A stretch of DNA of 64,000 bases. Source: Streptomyces sp. TRM68367. GTDB lineage: Bacteria > Actinomycetota > Actinomycetes > Streptomycetales > Streptomycetaceae. Position 1 is the stretch's first letter; every line of letters begins with the position of its first letter. Position numbers and translations under genes: made by a program. Shown here in pieces: positions 45,708 to 53,580 of this stretch. The stretch spans positions 193,614-257,613 of the forward strand of contig NZ_JACTVI010000002.1 in the NCBI RefSeq assembly GCF_014495685.1, in the 5' to 3' direction. The notes beneath the pieces are model-generated. The model was not told where the DNA came from and searched no databases. It worked only from the letters and a program-made list of their open reading frames with translations.

Positions 45708-47660
45708 TCAGTGGTCATGGCCGTCCTCGTCCGCCTCTGGGTAGACGAAGGTGCGGGTGACGAGGTGGTTGGGGGCGGTCAGGGTCTCGTGGAGGATGCG
45801 GTCTGTCTCGTCGAGGGTGAGGTCGAGCTGGGTGTGCTCGGCGGGATAGGCGAGGGCAAGGCGACGGTGGCCGTTCTCGTCCGGCAGGCGGGTGATCACG
45901 GGGGCGGTACCGCTGCCGTACGGCTCGGAGGCCAGGAACTCCTCGCCGGTGATGGGGAGTTGCTTGAGGTCGCCGAGGCCGCGCGCCGTGTTGCTGGTGA
46001 CCAGTTCGTGGAGGGTGAAGCGCGGGGTCTTCTTCATGGCGGCGACCGTCTCGCGCAGCAGGGCCGTGTCAGGGCGGGGCGGCCAGGTGACGGCGAGGCC
46101 CGCGCGGCCGCCAGCCCATTCTTCACCCGCCGATGCCGTGAGGGTGAGACGGCTGGTGCCCTTCCGCCAGGCGACGGGGGTGTAGAAGCAGCCGGTGCCG
46201 CAGCCGCGGAGTTTCAGGGCCCGGCGGGTGCCGCGCGGGTCTGCGAGGGTGGCCTTCAGGCCGTATGACTGCTTCTCGCTGTCGCCGATCTGGGGTGCGG
46301 TGAGGTCGATGACGAGCCGGCCGGTCGCGGCGCGGGCGCTGATGCCGATCTCCCCGGCGCGGGTGCCGGCGGGCACGACCGGGCCGTCGAGCGGCGGGGC
46401 GAAGGGGAGCGACCGGTTGGCGTCGGCGGGGACGGACAGCACGGTGAGCGTGGCGGAGAAGGCAAGAACGACGGCGAGTACGCCGTTCTCGGCAAGGGCC
46501 GGGCGCCGCGGCGACGGCGTCCCGGTGCGGCGCAGGCGTCGGCGGGCGGCAACGGCCAGACCCGCGACCACAGCGACCAGGGCGATCTTGACGAGCAGAA
46601 CCTGCCCGTACGTGGTGGTGGAGAGGTCGTCGAGCGGGACGAGGAGCAGCGCGGAGATCAGCCCGGTGACGACGACGGCGGCGAACAGCCAAGCGGCGAG
46701 GCGGGCGTAGGAGAGCAGCAGGGCGCGGACGGGGGAGCGTTCGCCGCGCCACGCGGCCATTGTGCGCAGTACGTGCAGCAGCGTTCCGGCCCACAGCGCG
46801 GCGGCCGTGAGGTGCACGAACGTGAGCAGCGGGCCCGCGATGGTCTGCTCGGCCTGCGGGTGGGCACGCAGAGCCTCGGCGACCAGGACGGCGACGAGCG
46901 GGACAACCGCCCAGGTGCGGCGGCGCACCAGCACGGCCACGGCGGCGAGAGCGAAGCCCGCGACCTCGACCAGGGACAGGGCGCCGGGCCGGGTGCCGGT
47001 GAGGAAGGAGGGGGAGCCGTCCCCGAGTTGCAGTGCGGTCAGCGCGAGTGCGGCGGCGGTGCCGATGAGCGCGGCGGGCAGGGCCCAGGAGCGCGGGCGC
47101 CGGGCAGGGGTGTCGGGGACGCGGGCGGTGAGGCGTCGGCCGGCCGCCTCGCCGAGGATGACGGCGAGGGCCGCGAACAGCAGCCAGCGCAGGATCGTGG
47201 TGGGGGTGGCGTCCTTGGCGGCGGTGGTCTGGCCGGAGGCGAGGGCGATGGTGCGGGGGCCGACGGCGAAGCGGTAGCTGCCGGTCATGATGTCGCCGTC
47301 GCGGGCGGTGACCTGCCAGTTGATGGTGCGCACGCCCTCGGCGAGGGTGGAGCGGACGGGGACGGTGACCGCTTGGTTGCCCTGGCTGAGCGTGGCGGTG
47401 CCCAGGCGGGCCGAGGGCTCGACGCGTACGGAGGTTCCGCTCAGGCTGACCGGCTGGTCGAAGACCAGGACGAGCGACTTCGGCGAATCGGCCACCGTGG
47501 CGTCCGCGGCCGGGCTGGTGAACAGCAGGGTGGCGTGCGCGGACGCGGACGTGGCAGTGCCCAGCAGCAGGGCCAGGACGAGCGAGACGAGCGGGACGAT
47601 CGAGCCGATCGAGCCGATCGTGACGACGGAGTGCCGGACCGTTGGTGCGGAAGAGGTCAC
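45708..47660 (-). CDS. CopC-CopD fusion copper protein
   Basis: A 650-residue protein from GTG at 47660, which overlaps the CCxRP gene. After a signal peptide the mature CopC domain begins with His42 (HATLLFTSPAADATV), the ligand of His-brace CopC proteins, followed by SYRFAVG. Then come about eight CopD membrane spans including FVHLTAAALWAGTLLHVL, and a C-terminal extracellular domain ending DEDGHDH. Such fusions move copper into or across the membrane; in Streptomyces they serve copper enzymes. Two small Cys/Met proteins are translated just before it. Confidence 0.9.
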   Translation of the reverse strand: MTSSAPTVRHSVVTIGSIGSIVPLVSLVLALLLGTATSASAHATLLFTSPAADATVADSPKSLVLVFDQPVSLSGTSVRVEPSARLGTATLSQGNQAVTVPVRSTLAEGVRTINWQVTARDGDIMTGSYRFAVGPRTIALASGQTTAAKDATPTTILRWLLFAALAVILGEAAGRRLTARVPDTPARRPRSWALPAALIGTAAALALTALQLGDGSPSFLTGTRPGALSLVEVAGFALAAVAVLVRRRTWAVVPLVAVLVAEALRAHPQAEQTIAGPLLTFVHLTAAALWAGTLLHVLRTMAAWRGERSPVRALLLSYARLAAWLFAAVVVTGLISALLLVPLDDLSTTTYGQVLLVKIALVAVVAGLAVAARRRLRRTGTPSPRRPALAENGVLAVVLAFSATLTVLSVPADANRSLPFAPPLDGPVVPAGTRAGEIGISARAATGRLVIDLTAPQIGDSEKQSYGLKATLADPRGTRRALKLRGCGTGCFYTPVAWRKGTSRLTLTASAGEEWAGGRAGLAVTWPPRPDTALLRETVAAMKKTPRFTLHELVTSNTARGLGDLKQLPITGEEFLASEPYGSGTAPVITRLPDENGHRRLALAYPAEHTQLDLTLDETDRILHETLTAPNHLVTRTFVYPEADEDGHDH

Positions 47661-47890
47661 CTGTCGAGGATCTCCGGTCCCTTGGAGGGGGCGGCAGGCG
47701 GGGTGGCCTGTTCGCGCAGTCGCCGGACTTCCTCGCGGGCGTGCCGCAGCTCTTCTTGGAGCTCGGGGTCGTCCACGCCTGCCCGAGTGGCGTGGCAGGC
47801 GCGGTTCTTGGCCATGGGGCGTATGCAGCACCACCAGGTGAGAGCTGCGGCGAGTGCAGTCGCCACCAGCGGGAGCCAGATGCCGGTCAT
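47657..47890 (-). CDS. Small CCxRP membrane protein
   Basis: A 77-residue protein: membrane helix ending TWWCCIRPMAKNRAC, then a coiled coil (EELRHAREEVRRLREQ). Twin of the gene at 41286. It overlaps both neighbours by 4 bases, sitting between the CPxGM protein and CopCD, so it should work with them in copper handling. Confidence 0.7.
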   Translation of the reverse strand: MTGIWLPLVATALAAALTWWCCIRPMAKNRACHATRAGVDDPELQEELRHAREEVRRLREQATPPAAPSKGPEILDR

Positions 47891-48093
47891 GCCGGGCGGT
47901 CCTGCGGGGTGGTGTCCCCGGATGCCTGCTCGCTGCGCAGGGCGTCGATCTCCTTGCGGAGGCGCACCAGCTCCTGGCGGGCCGAGGTGGGTTCGGTCTG
48001 CCCACTGTGCTTGGGGCGCATCATGAGCCACATCATCAGGCCCATGCCGACCGGGCAGGCGAGCGCGGGGAGGATGTAGAGCAGGTTTTCCAT
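47887..48093 (-). CDS. Small CPxGM membrane protein with coiled coil
   Basis: A 68-residue protein: LACPVGMGLMMWLMMR in the membrane, followed by ELVRLRKEIDALRSEQ. Twin of 41047. First gene of the CopCD operon; a CCTTAG-N3-CTAAGG palindrome lies 55 bases upstream. Confidence 0.7.
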   Translation of the reverse strand: MENLLYILPALACPVGMGLMMWLMMRPKHSGQTEPTSARQELVRLRKEIDALRSEQASGDTTPQDRPA

Positions 48094-48147
48094 GGAGGGA
48101 CTCCTTGTCTCCCGAGCGGACGACGCCTTCCGTGCTTACCCGTCGAC

Positions 48148-48162
48148 CCTTAGTTCCTAAGG
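48148..48162. promoter_or_regulatory. Perfect CCTTAG-N3-CTAAGG palindrome
   Basis: CCTTAGTTCCTAAGG, the best example of the recurring motif, upstream of the CPxGM-CCxRP-copCD operon. Confidence 0.65.
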
Positions 48163-48234
48163 AGATTAGGTCAACGTGGATGGCGGCGTCCAGCCGGGAG
48201 GGTGTGATGCCGTTCGGCCGGGAGTGCGGGAAGG

Positions 48235-49212
48235 TCAGCGCATCGTGGTGACCTGGGCGGCCGGGGTGCCGTCCGGGCAGTAGTTCAGTTGGGTCGCGGC
48301 CGCCGCGGGTCCGCCAACGACCAGCAGCGGTACGGCGAGCGCGACGGCCGCTGTCAGTGAACCGGCCGCGATGCGTACGCGGCTGAGCGGGCGGTGCGGT
48401 TCGATGAGGCGGCGTACCCGTCGGGCGGCAGTCGAGCCGCTCGCCGAGAGGGCCACGGCCGGGGCGCGCCCTCCGGCGACCGCGAGGAGGGCGGCCGCAG
48501 TGGTCAGCCGCCCGGAGCGGGCAGCCGCAACGTCGTCGGCGCGCATCTCCACCAGCCGCGCGATCTCCGCCTCGGCGATACGGAACAGCGGGACACGTGG
48601 GAAGGCGCGGGCCAGCGCCTGCGCCCATGCCAGTACGGCGTCGTGCCGCTCGGCCTGGTGAGCGCGCTCGTGTGCGAGGACGGCTTCCAGTTGGTCGTCG
48701 TCGAGGGCCCGCAGGGCACCGGTGGTGATCACGGTGCGGCGGTGGCGTCCGGGCAGGCAGTAGGCGGCGGGTTCCTCGTGGTCGAGGACGACCACACCAC
48801 GGGCCGTGTCCCGCCGGCCGACGATGTCGAGGACTTCGCAGTGCTCGCGCCGCTCGCGGCGGATCCGCGCCACGACGTGTCCGACGCACCAGAGAGTGCG
48901 TCCCAGTACCGCGAGGGCGAGCACGGCTCCGGCCGCGCCTGCAGCCGCACCACCAGGCGAGGCGTACTGCGCGGTCAGCGCCATCACGCACGCCTGCAGC
49001 AGCTCGGCGAGGTCGGTGCTGACGCGGACCGTGGGTACGGTCAGCGCGAGACCGGCCAGGACGGCGGCGGTGAGCGCCGAGGCACTGAGCACCTGCCAGA
49101 CCACGATGCCCAGCCGGGGCGCCCGCTCGGCCCAGTGCCCACCGCGTAGCAGCCGTGGCGCCAGGGTGCTGAGCAGGGCTGCGTACGCGAACAGGACGGC
49201 GGCGACGATCAC
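48235..49212 (-). CDS. M56-family membrane metallopeptidase
   Basis: A 325-residue protein from GTG at 49212 (4-base overlap with the BlaI stop). Zinc motif HERAH at residues 181-185 and the RADDVAA segment follow the M56 plan; membrane helices flank the domain. The C-terminus is outside the membrane and includes a Cys (LNYCPDG). No PBP sensor is present. Confidence 0.85.
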   Translation of the reverse strand: MIVAAVLFAYAALLSTLAPRLLRGGHWAERAPRLGIVVWQVLSASALTAAVLAGLALTVPTVRVSTDLAELLQACVMALTAQYASPGGAAAGAAGAVLALAVLGRTLWCVGHVVARIRRERREHCEVLDIVGRRDTARGVVVLDHEEPAAYCLPGRHRRTVITTGALRALDDDQLEAVLAHERAHQAERHDAVLAWAQALARAFPRVPLFRIAEAEIARLVEMRADDVAAARSGRLTTAAALLAVAGGRAPAVALSASGSTAARRVRRLIEPHRPLSRVRIAAGSLTAAVALAVPLLVVGGPAAAATQLNYCPDGTPAAQVTTMR

Positions 49213-49589
49213 TTCGACGCCTCCCTGGCTTCGCGGGCCGCCGCCTGGCCGAGCAGGCGGTGCAGTTCCTCGGCCTCGCCGGGCTGCATCTGTTGCACGA
49301 AGCGGGCCAGCGTCGCGGTACGGTCCTCGGCCACGGCGAGGGCCTCGCCCATCAGGCCGGCGACGTACTCTTCGCGGCTGGTGGTGGCGCCGTACTTGTA
49401 GGCCCGGCCGTCCTTCTTCTTCGACAGCCAGCCCTTGCGGTGGAGAATTTCGGTGACCGTGTGGACGGTGTTGTAGGCGGGCGCGGGGTCCCGATCGAGG
49501 TGTTCGAGGATCTCGCGCACGCGCAGCGGTTTGCCCGCGGCCCACACCGCGTCCATGATCGCGGCCTCCAGCTCACCGAACTGCGCCAT
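49209..49589 (-). CDS. BlaI/MecI/CopY-family repressor
   Basis: A 126-residue winged-helix repressor (FGELEAAIMDAVWAAGKPL, then NTVHTVTEILHRKGWLSKKKDGRAYKYGA). ATG at 49589 with GAGGAGG upstream. A CTWAG-type palindrome lies 38 bases before the start, where an autoregulatory operator would sit, making this protein the prime candidate for binding that motif family. Confidence 0.85.
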   Translation of the reverse strand: MAQFGELEAAIMDAVWAAGKPLRVREILEHLDRDPAPAYNTVHTVTEILHRKGWLSKKKDGRAYKYGATTSREEYVAGLMGEALAVAEDRTATLARFVQQMQPGEAEELHRLLGQAAAREAREASK

Positions 49590-49625
49590 GCGTCCTCCTC
49601 CCGGACCGGAATGCCCTGCAGACAT

Positions 49626-49640
49626 CCTAAGCGGCCTAGG
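49626..49640. promoter_or_regulatory. CCTAAG-CGG-CCTAGG palindrome before BlaI
   Basis: CCTAAGCGGCCTAGG pairs at six of seven positions. It lies 38 bases upstream of the BlaI start and also overlaps the ancestral stop of the methyltransferase beyond. Confidence 0.5.
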
Positions 49641-50288
49641 TGGACGGTCGGGCGGTTCCGATGATCGACGGGGAGGCGGGGTTGGCCCGGCCGTTGATCA
49701 GGAAGTAGAAGCGGCGGATGTCCTGGACGGTGAAGCCCGCCTCCTGGATGGCGTGTTCGGTGTCGCGGGTGAGGTGGCAGCCGCCACCGGGCAGCCGCCA
49801 CCGGGCAGCCGCCACAGCGGGGCCAGCACCTTCTGGACCCGCCGGAAGCCGGGCCGCTCGGAGCGTACGTGCTCGTAGAAGCGCAGCTCACCGCCCGACT
49901 TCAGCACCCGCCGGGCCTCGGCCAGCGCACCTGGCACGTCCGCGATCGTGCACAGCACCAGCGAGCACACCGCCACGTCGAAGCCGTCGTCCTCGAGCGG
50001 CAACTCCTCGGCCAGCCCTGCCAGCACCTCCACTGGCACGGGCGCCTCCGTTGCTGCCTTCTCGGCCAGCGCCCGCAGCCTCGGCTCCGGCTCCACCGCC
50101 ACAACCTGGGTCACTTCAGGCGGGTAGTGCCGGAAGTTCGAGCCCGTACCGGCCCCGATCTCCACCACCCGACCGCGCACGCCCGCCAGCATCTCTTGGC
50201 GGTGCTCGATCGAGCCGTGCGCGTCGGCGAAGGCGGCGATGCGCGGATAGAGACGGGAGAAGATCGGATGCGACACCGCTTTGGCCAT
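49636..50288 (-). pseudogene. SAM methyltransferase with C-terminal frameshift
   Basis: From ATG at 50288 the protein shows VVEIGAGTGSNFRHYP (motif I), AEELPLEDDGFDVAVCSL and LKSGGELRFYEHVRSERPG, a Methyltransf_11 family enzyme. After LWRLPGGGC the frame is lost: a 14-base tandem duplication shifts it, giving an unrelated end at 49698. The other frame restores HLTRDTEHAIQEAGF...RRFYFLINGRA and a stop at 49636. The SAM site is intact, so partial activity is possible. Substrate unknown. Confidence 0.75.
49777..49815. repeat. 14-bp tandem duplication
   Basis: GCAGCCGCCACCGG occurs at 49777-49790 and 49791-49804, then 11 bases of a third copy. The extra copy causes the methyltransferase frameshift. 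Confidence 0.85.
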
Positions 50289-50331
50289 GACGTCCTCCTC
50301 GGTGGCGGCGGAGGCGGGCACCCCCCTGACT

Positions 50332-50345
50332 CTTCTCCTAAGAAG
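50332..50345. promoter_or_regulatory. CTTCT-CCTA-AGAAG inverted repeat
   Basis: A perfect 5-4-5 repeat between the divergent methyltransferase and CcdA-like genes; it contains CCTAAG but matches the CTWAG consensus only weakly. Confidence 0.35.
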
Positions 50346-50417
50346 GTTGGGAGTATGCTCGCTCGGGCGGTTCGACGGGGCGCGCGTCCCTCTTCCACCC
50401 TGCCTGGGAGGCCACCT

Positions 50418-50750
50418 TTGAGCCAAGGCGTATCCGACCTCGTCTCCAGCGGCTCGCTGCCGCTGGAGACGCCGCTCGTGCTCCTCGCGGGCGGGGTGCT
50501 CGATCACCAGGACTTCATCACTCGGATCCTCGGCGTGCTGACGATCCTGCTGGGCCTGCCCTTCCTCATCGCCGCCCTGGGCTTCCGCCGCGCGCTGCGC
50601 GCGTTCGGGTTCGCGCGCCGCAACGCCCGTACGGTGATGCGGTTCGGCGGCCCACTGCTGGTGATCGTCGGCATCCTGCAGGTCAGCGGCGCCTGGGCGT
50701 ACCTGACCGGGCTGCTGCGCCGGGTCGCGGGCTACCAGCCCGCGCTGTGA
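50418..50750 (+). pseudogene. CcdA-like gene with internal deletion
   Basis: TTG at 50418 follows GGGAGG. The protein begins like CcdA (SDLVSSGSLPLETPLVLLAGGV) but jumps directly to the C-terminal part (ILGVLTILLGLPFLIAALG...RTVMRFGGPLLVIVGIL). The membrane helices with the SPCVLPLVPGY-type Cys motifs are missing, so electron transfer is not possible. The frame is kept, 110 residues against about 230-250. Confidence 0.7.
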
Positions 50751-50800
50751 ATCACGGAATGGCGAAGCCGGAGGGCCGACGCGGGCTAGCATCCCGTGCC

Positions 50801-51220
50801 ATGGCCAGGACACGCGTGCGGCTGTCCCCAGCCCGGCGGTGGGCCGGGCTGCTGGCCGTGCTCGCCCTGGCCCTGTGCACCACGGGGCTCATCCGGCCCG
50901 CCACTGCGACCTCGATAGAGATGACGTCCATCGTCTCGATGACGTCCACGGCCTCGATGACGTCATCCTCCTCGGCGCAGTCCGACGGAGCGAACGTCCA
51001 GGAGAGGGCCGCGTCGTCGTGCCCCATGGACGCCATGGTCATGGACTGCCGGCTCTCGGCCCAGCACAAGCCGTCCAGTGCCCCGCCCTCGTTCGCGGCA
51101 CATGCCGCGTCTCAGGCCGGGCGGGACATCGTCGGTCTGGCCGATGTTCAGCGGGCACCCCCGTCTCCCGCTTCCCGCGAGGGGCCCGATATCCACAGGC
51201 TGTGTATAAGTCGGACCTGA
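50801..51220 (+). CDS. Small secreted Met/Cys protein with QRT-like tail
   Basis: A 139-residue protein: signal or anchor helix (residues 13-33), a region of MTS repeats (SIVSMTSTASMTSS), a Met/Cys patch (SCPMDAMVMDCRLS) and the tail PDIHRLCISRT. Related to the protein at 45.2 kb by its tail. It precedes the cupredoxin fusion gene, so a role in extracellular copper capture is reasonable. Confidence 0.55.
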   Translation: MARTRVRLSPARRWAGLLAVLALALCTTGLIRPATATSIEMTSIVSMTSTASMTSSSSAQSDGANVQERAASSCPMDAMVMDCRLSAQHKPSSAPPSFAAHAASQAGRDIVGLADVQRAPPSPASREGPDIHRLCISRT

Positions 51221-51329
51221 TCATGCACGCCCGCCAGACCGTACGGCTCGGCGGGCTCCGCTGCCCGATCCGTTCCGGCATGCCGCCATGCGCGCGTGCC
51301 GTCCGCTGCCACCACGGAGTTCTTCAGGC

Positions 51330-52493
51330 ATGGCCTCGACCCTCACTCTGTTCGTCACCAGCGTCGGTACCGGCCTGCTCGCCGGGGGCGCCTCCTGCGC
51401 CGCCGTGCAGGGCGGTCTCCTGGCCGGCGCGGTCACCCGCCGCAGTCCCGCCCCTGCACCCGCCCCGGCTCTGGCCGGGGCACGCCGTACGTCCGGCGTT
51501 GCCGTGAAGGACCGTCGCCCGGGCCGGTCGCCGGTCGCCGACGTGCCCGCAGAACCGAAGGCGCTGGTACCGGTCGGCGCGTTCCTCGCGGGCAAGCTCG
51601 TCTCCCACACCGTGCTCGGCGCGCTGCTCGGCGTCTTCGGCGACGCGCTGCAGCCCAGCCCCCGAGCCCGGGCCGTGATGCTCATCGCGGCCGGGGCTCT
51701 GATGGTGCTGTTCGCCCTGGATCTGTTCGGCGTCAAGGCGGTGGCCCGGCTGGTGCCGAGGCCCCCGGCCTCCTTCGGCCGGCTGCTGCGCCGCAGCGCC
51801 AAGGCTGACTCGGTCGCTACCCCGGCGCTGATCGGGCTGGCGACGGTGCTGGTGCCGTGCGGGGTGACGTTGTCGGTCGAGCTGATCGCGGTCACCTCAG
51901 GTTCACCGCTGGCCGGGGCCGCCGTGATGGCGGGGTTCGTGCTCGGCACCGCCCCGCTGTTCGCCGTCCTCGGCTATCTGTTCCGCCGTACGAGCCGGGC
52001 GCTGTCCGGGCGGCTCGCGGTCCTCACCGGTGTGGTGGTGCTTGCGGTCGCTGCCTGGACGGTGGCCTCCGGTATCCAGGCAGGCGGCTGGGCCAGCTTC
52101 AACCTCAACGGCTCACCCGAAGCGGCCTCCGCCGCCTCGCCGCCGGCCTCAGACGAGACGGCGACAGGCAGCGAGCAGAAGAAGCCAGTCACCAGCGGGC
52201 CGGTGCGCATGGACGCCTCGGGCACGCAGATCGTCACCCTGACGGTCACGGACTTCTACGTGCCCACCGAGTTCACCGCGCAGGCTGGCGTGCCCACCAC
52301 GCTGGTGCTGCGCGGCAAGGACTCCGGCGGCTGTGCCCGCGCCTTCACCATCCCCGAACTCGGCGTCCAGGAGATCGTCAAGCGCAACGGCGACACCGAG
52401 ATCGATCTTGGCACCCGTAAGGCCGGAACGCTGCGCTTCTCCTGCGCCATGGGCATGCAGACCGGCACCATCACCTTCCAGAAAGGCGCGTAA
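51330..52493 (+). CDS. DsbD/TauE-like membrane domain fused to cupredoxin
   Basis: A 387-residue protein. The membrane part has about six spans with Cys in GGASCAAVQGG and in VLVPCGVTLSVE, like UreH/DsbD_2 thiol transporters. After a linker a cupredoxin-like domain (residues about 300-387) shows candidate copper ligands in SGGCARAF and SCAMGM (Cys372, Met374, Met376). It may pass copper or electrons across the membrane. The next gene, an HMA protein, overlaps its stop (TAATG), making a coupled pair. Confidence 0.75.
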   Translation: MASTLTLFVTSVGTGLLAGGASCAAVQGGLLAGAVTRRSPAPAPAPALAGARRTSGVAVKDRRPGRSPVADVPAEPKALVPVGAFLAGKLVSHTVLGALLGVFGDALQPSPRARAVMLIAAGALMVLFALDLFGVKAVARLVPRPPASFGRLLRRSAKADSVATPALIGLATVLVPCGVTLSVELIAVTSGSPLAGAAVMAGFVLGTAPLFAVLGYLFRRTSRALSGRLAVLTGVVVLAVAAWTVASGIQAGGWASFNLNGSPEAASAASPPASDETATGSEQKKPVTSGPVRMDASGTQIVTLTVTDFYVPTEFTAQAGVPTTLVLRGKDSGGCARAFTIPELGVQEIVKRNGDTEIDLGTRKAGTLRFSCAMGMQTGTITFQKGA

Positions 52494-52750
52494 TGGCACT
52501 CTTCCGTCGTAAGCAGGAAACGGAGACCGGACCGGCGGTCGTTCTCACGGTGGAGGGCATGCACTGCAGCAGCTGCGGCCTCTTGATCGACGACGAGTTG
52601 GAGGAGGTGCCCGGCGTCCGCTCGGCCCGCACCGACGTGCGCAGCAGACGCTCCACCATCCGACTGGAGGAGGGCGCGACCGTGGATACCGACGCCCTCG
52701 TCGCGGCGGTGCAGCGCGCTGGCGACTACAAGGCGCGGCCTGCCGACTGA
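52493..52750 (+). CDS. HMA-domain copper chaperone
   Basis: An 85-residue protein with GMHCSSC (Cys25, Cys28) in an HMA fold and a basic N-terminus (ALFRRKQE). Unlike classic CopZ it has GLLIDDELEE after the Cys loop. It is coupled to the fusion protein and probably hands it Cu(I) or takes Cu(I) from it. Confidence 0.8.
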   Translation: MALFRRKQETETGPAVVLTVEGMHCSSCGLLIDDELEEVPGVRSARTDVRSRRSTIRLEEGATVDTDALVAAVQRAGDYKARPAD

Positions 52751-52999
52751 CTGACAGGGCGGCACGATGAACACGGCGCGGCCTGGGCGGGGCAATCCGT
52801 CCGGCCACGTCGTCGCCGCAAACTGACGGCGACCTCGTAACGGCTGCGGCGGCTGCTCGTCGGCTGGGAACGGCGCGATCAGGACTGAGCCCGGGGTCGC
52901 CGACAACCGCGGCTGGTCAGTGCATACTCGCACCAAGGTGACGAACCGGTCGGCGCAGCACTCACCGACCTGCCGACCCGAGGCGTGGAGGACTCGCAC

Positions 53000-53356
53000 A
53001 TGGCCAGGGCGTGGCTGCTCGTCATCGCCGCCGGACTGTTCGAGACCGGTTTCGCGGTGAGCCTCAAGCTGTCCGACGGCTTCACCCGGCTCTGGCCGAC
53101 CATCGGGTTCTGCGTTTTCGCAGTGGCCAGCTTCGGTCTGCTGACGCTCTCACTGAAGGTGCTGGACGTCGGGCCTGCGTACGCCGTGTGGACCGGAATC
53201 GGCGCGTCGGGCACGGCGATCTACGGCATGGCCTTCCTCGGTGATTTGGTGTCCACCCTCAAGCTCGTCTCGATCACCCTGGTGATCGTGGGGGTCATCG
53301 GTCTCCAGCTTTCCGGTTCCGGCGGTGAGCCCGGGGCCCGCCCACCACAGCCCTGA
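53000..53356 (+). CDS. SMR-family efflux protein (SugE/Gdx-like)
   Basis: A 118-residue protein with four spans and the conserved Glu in the first helix (AAGLFETGFAVSLKLS). VWTGIGASGTAIYGM is the mark of the Gdx/SugE branch, which exports guanidinium. No guanidine riboswitch was recognised before it. GTGGAGG lies upstream of the ATG at 53000. Confidence 0.9.
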   Translation: MARAWLLVIAAGLFETGFAVSLKLSDGFTRLWPTIGFCVFAVASFGLLTLSLKVLDVGPAYAVWTGIGASGTAIYGMAFLGDLVSTLKLVSITLVIVGVIGLQLSGSGGEPGARPPQP

Positions 53357-53580
53357 CCAGCTGGGCCAGGTCGCAGCCATGTGGGATAGGTGTACGAGCG
53401 TGCCGGCCGCCGCCATTTGACAGCGGCAACCGCGTGCTCTTCGGCGCCCCAACCGGGCGCAAACCACCGGCTCCTTCCTGGCGCCCGCACCTTCTGCCCC
53501 GCCTGACCGAGCCCGTCGACTCTGGGCCGAGCACCGGCACAGTTGTGCCCGGTCCATTCGGGCAGGCCGCCGCGCGCTGG

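Noticed and set aside
45708..48005. An upstream extension of the CopCD frame to 48005
   Set aside because: The extra 115 residues are the shadow of the two small genes; the signal peptide starts at GTG 47660.
52751..52999. Possible guanidine riboswitch before the SMR gene
   Set aside because: The conserved cores of guanidine riboswitch classes I-III were not found by eye.
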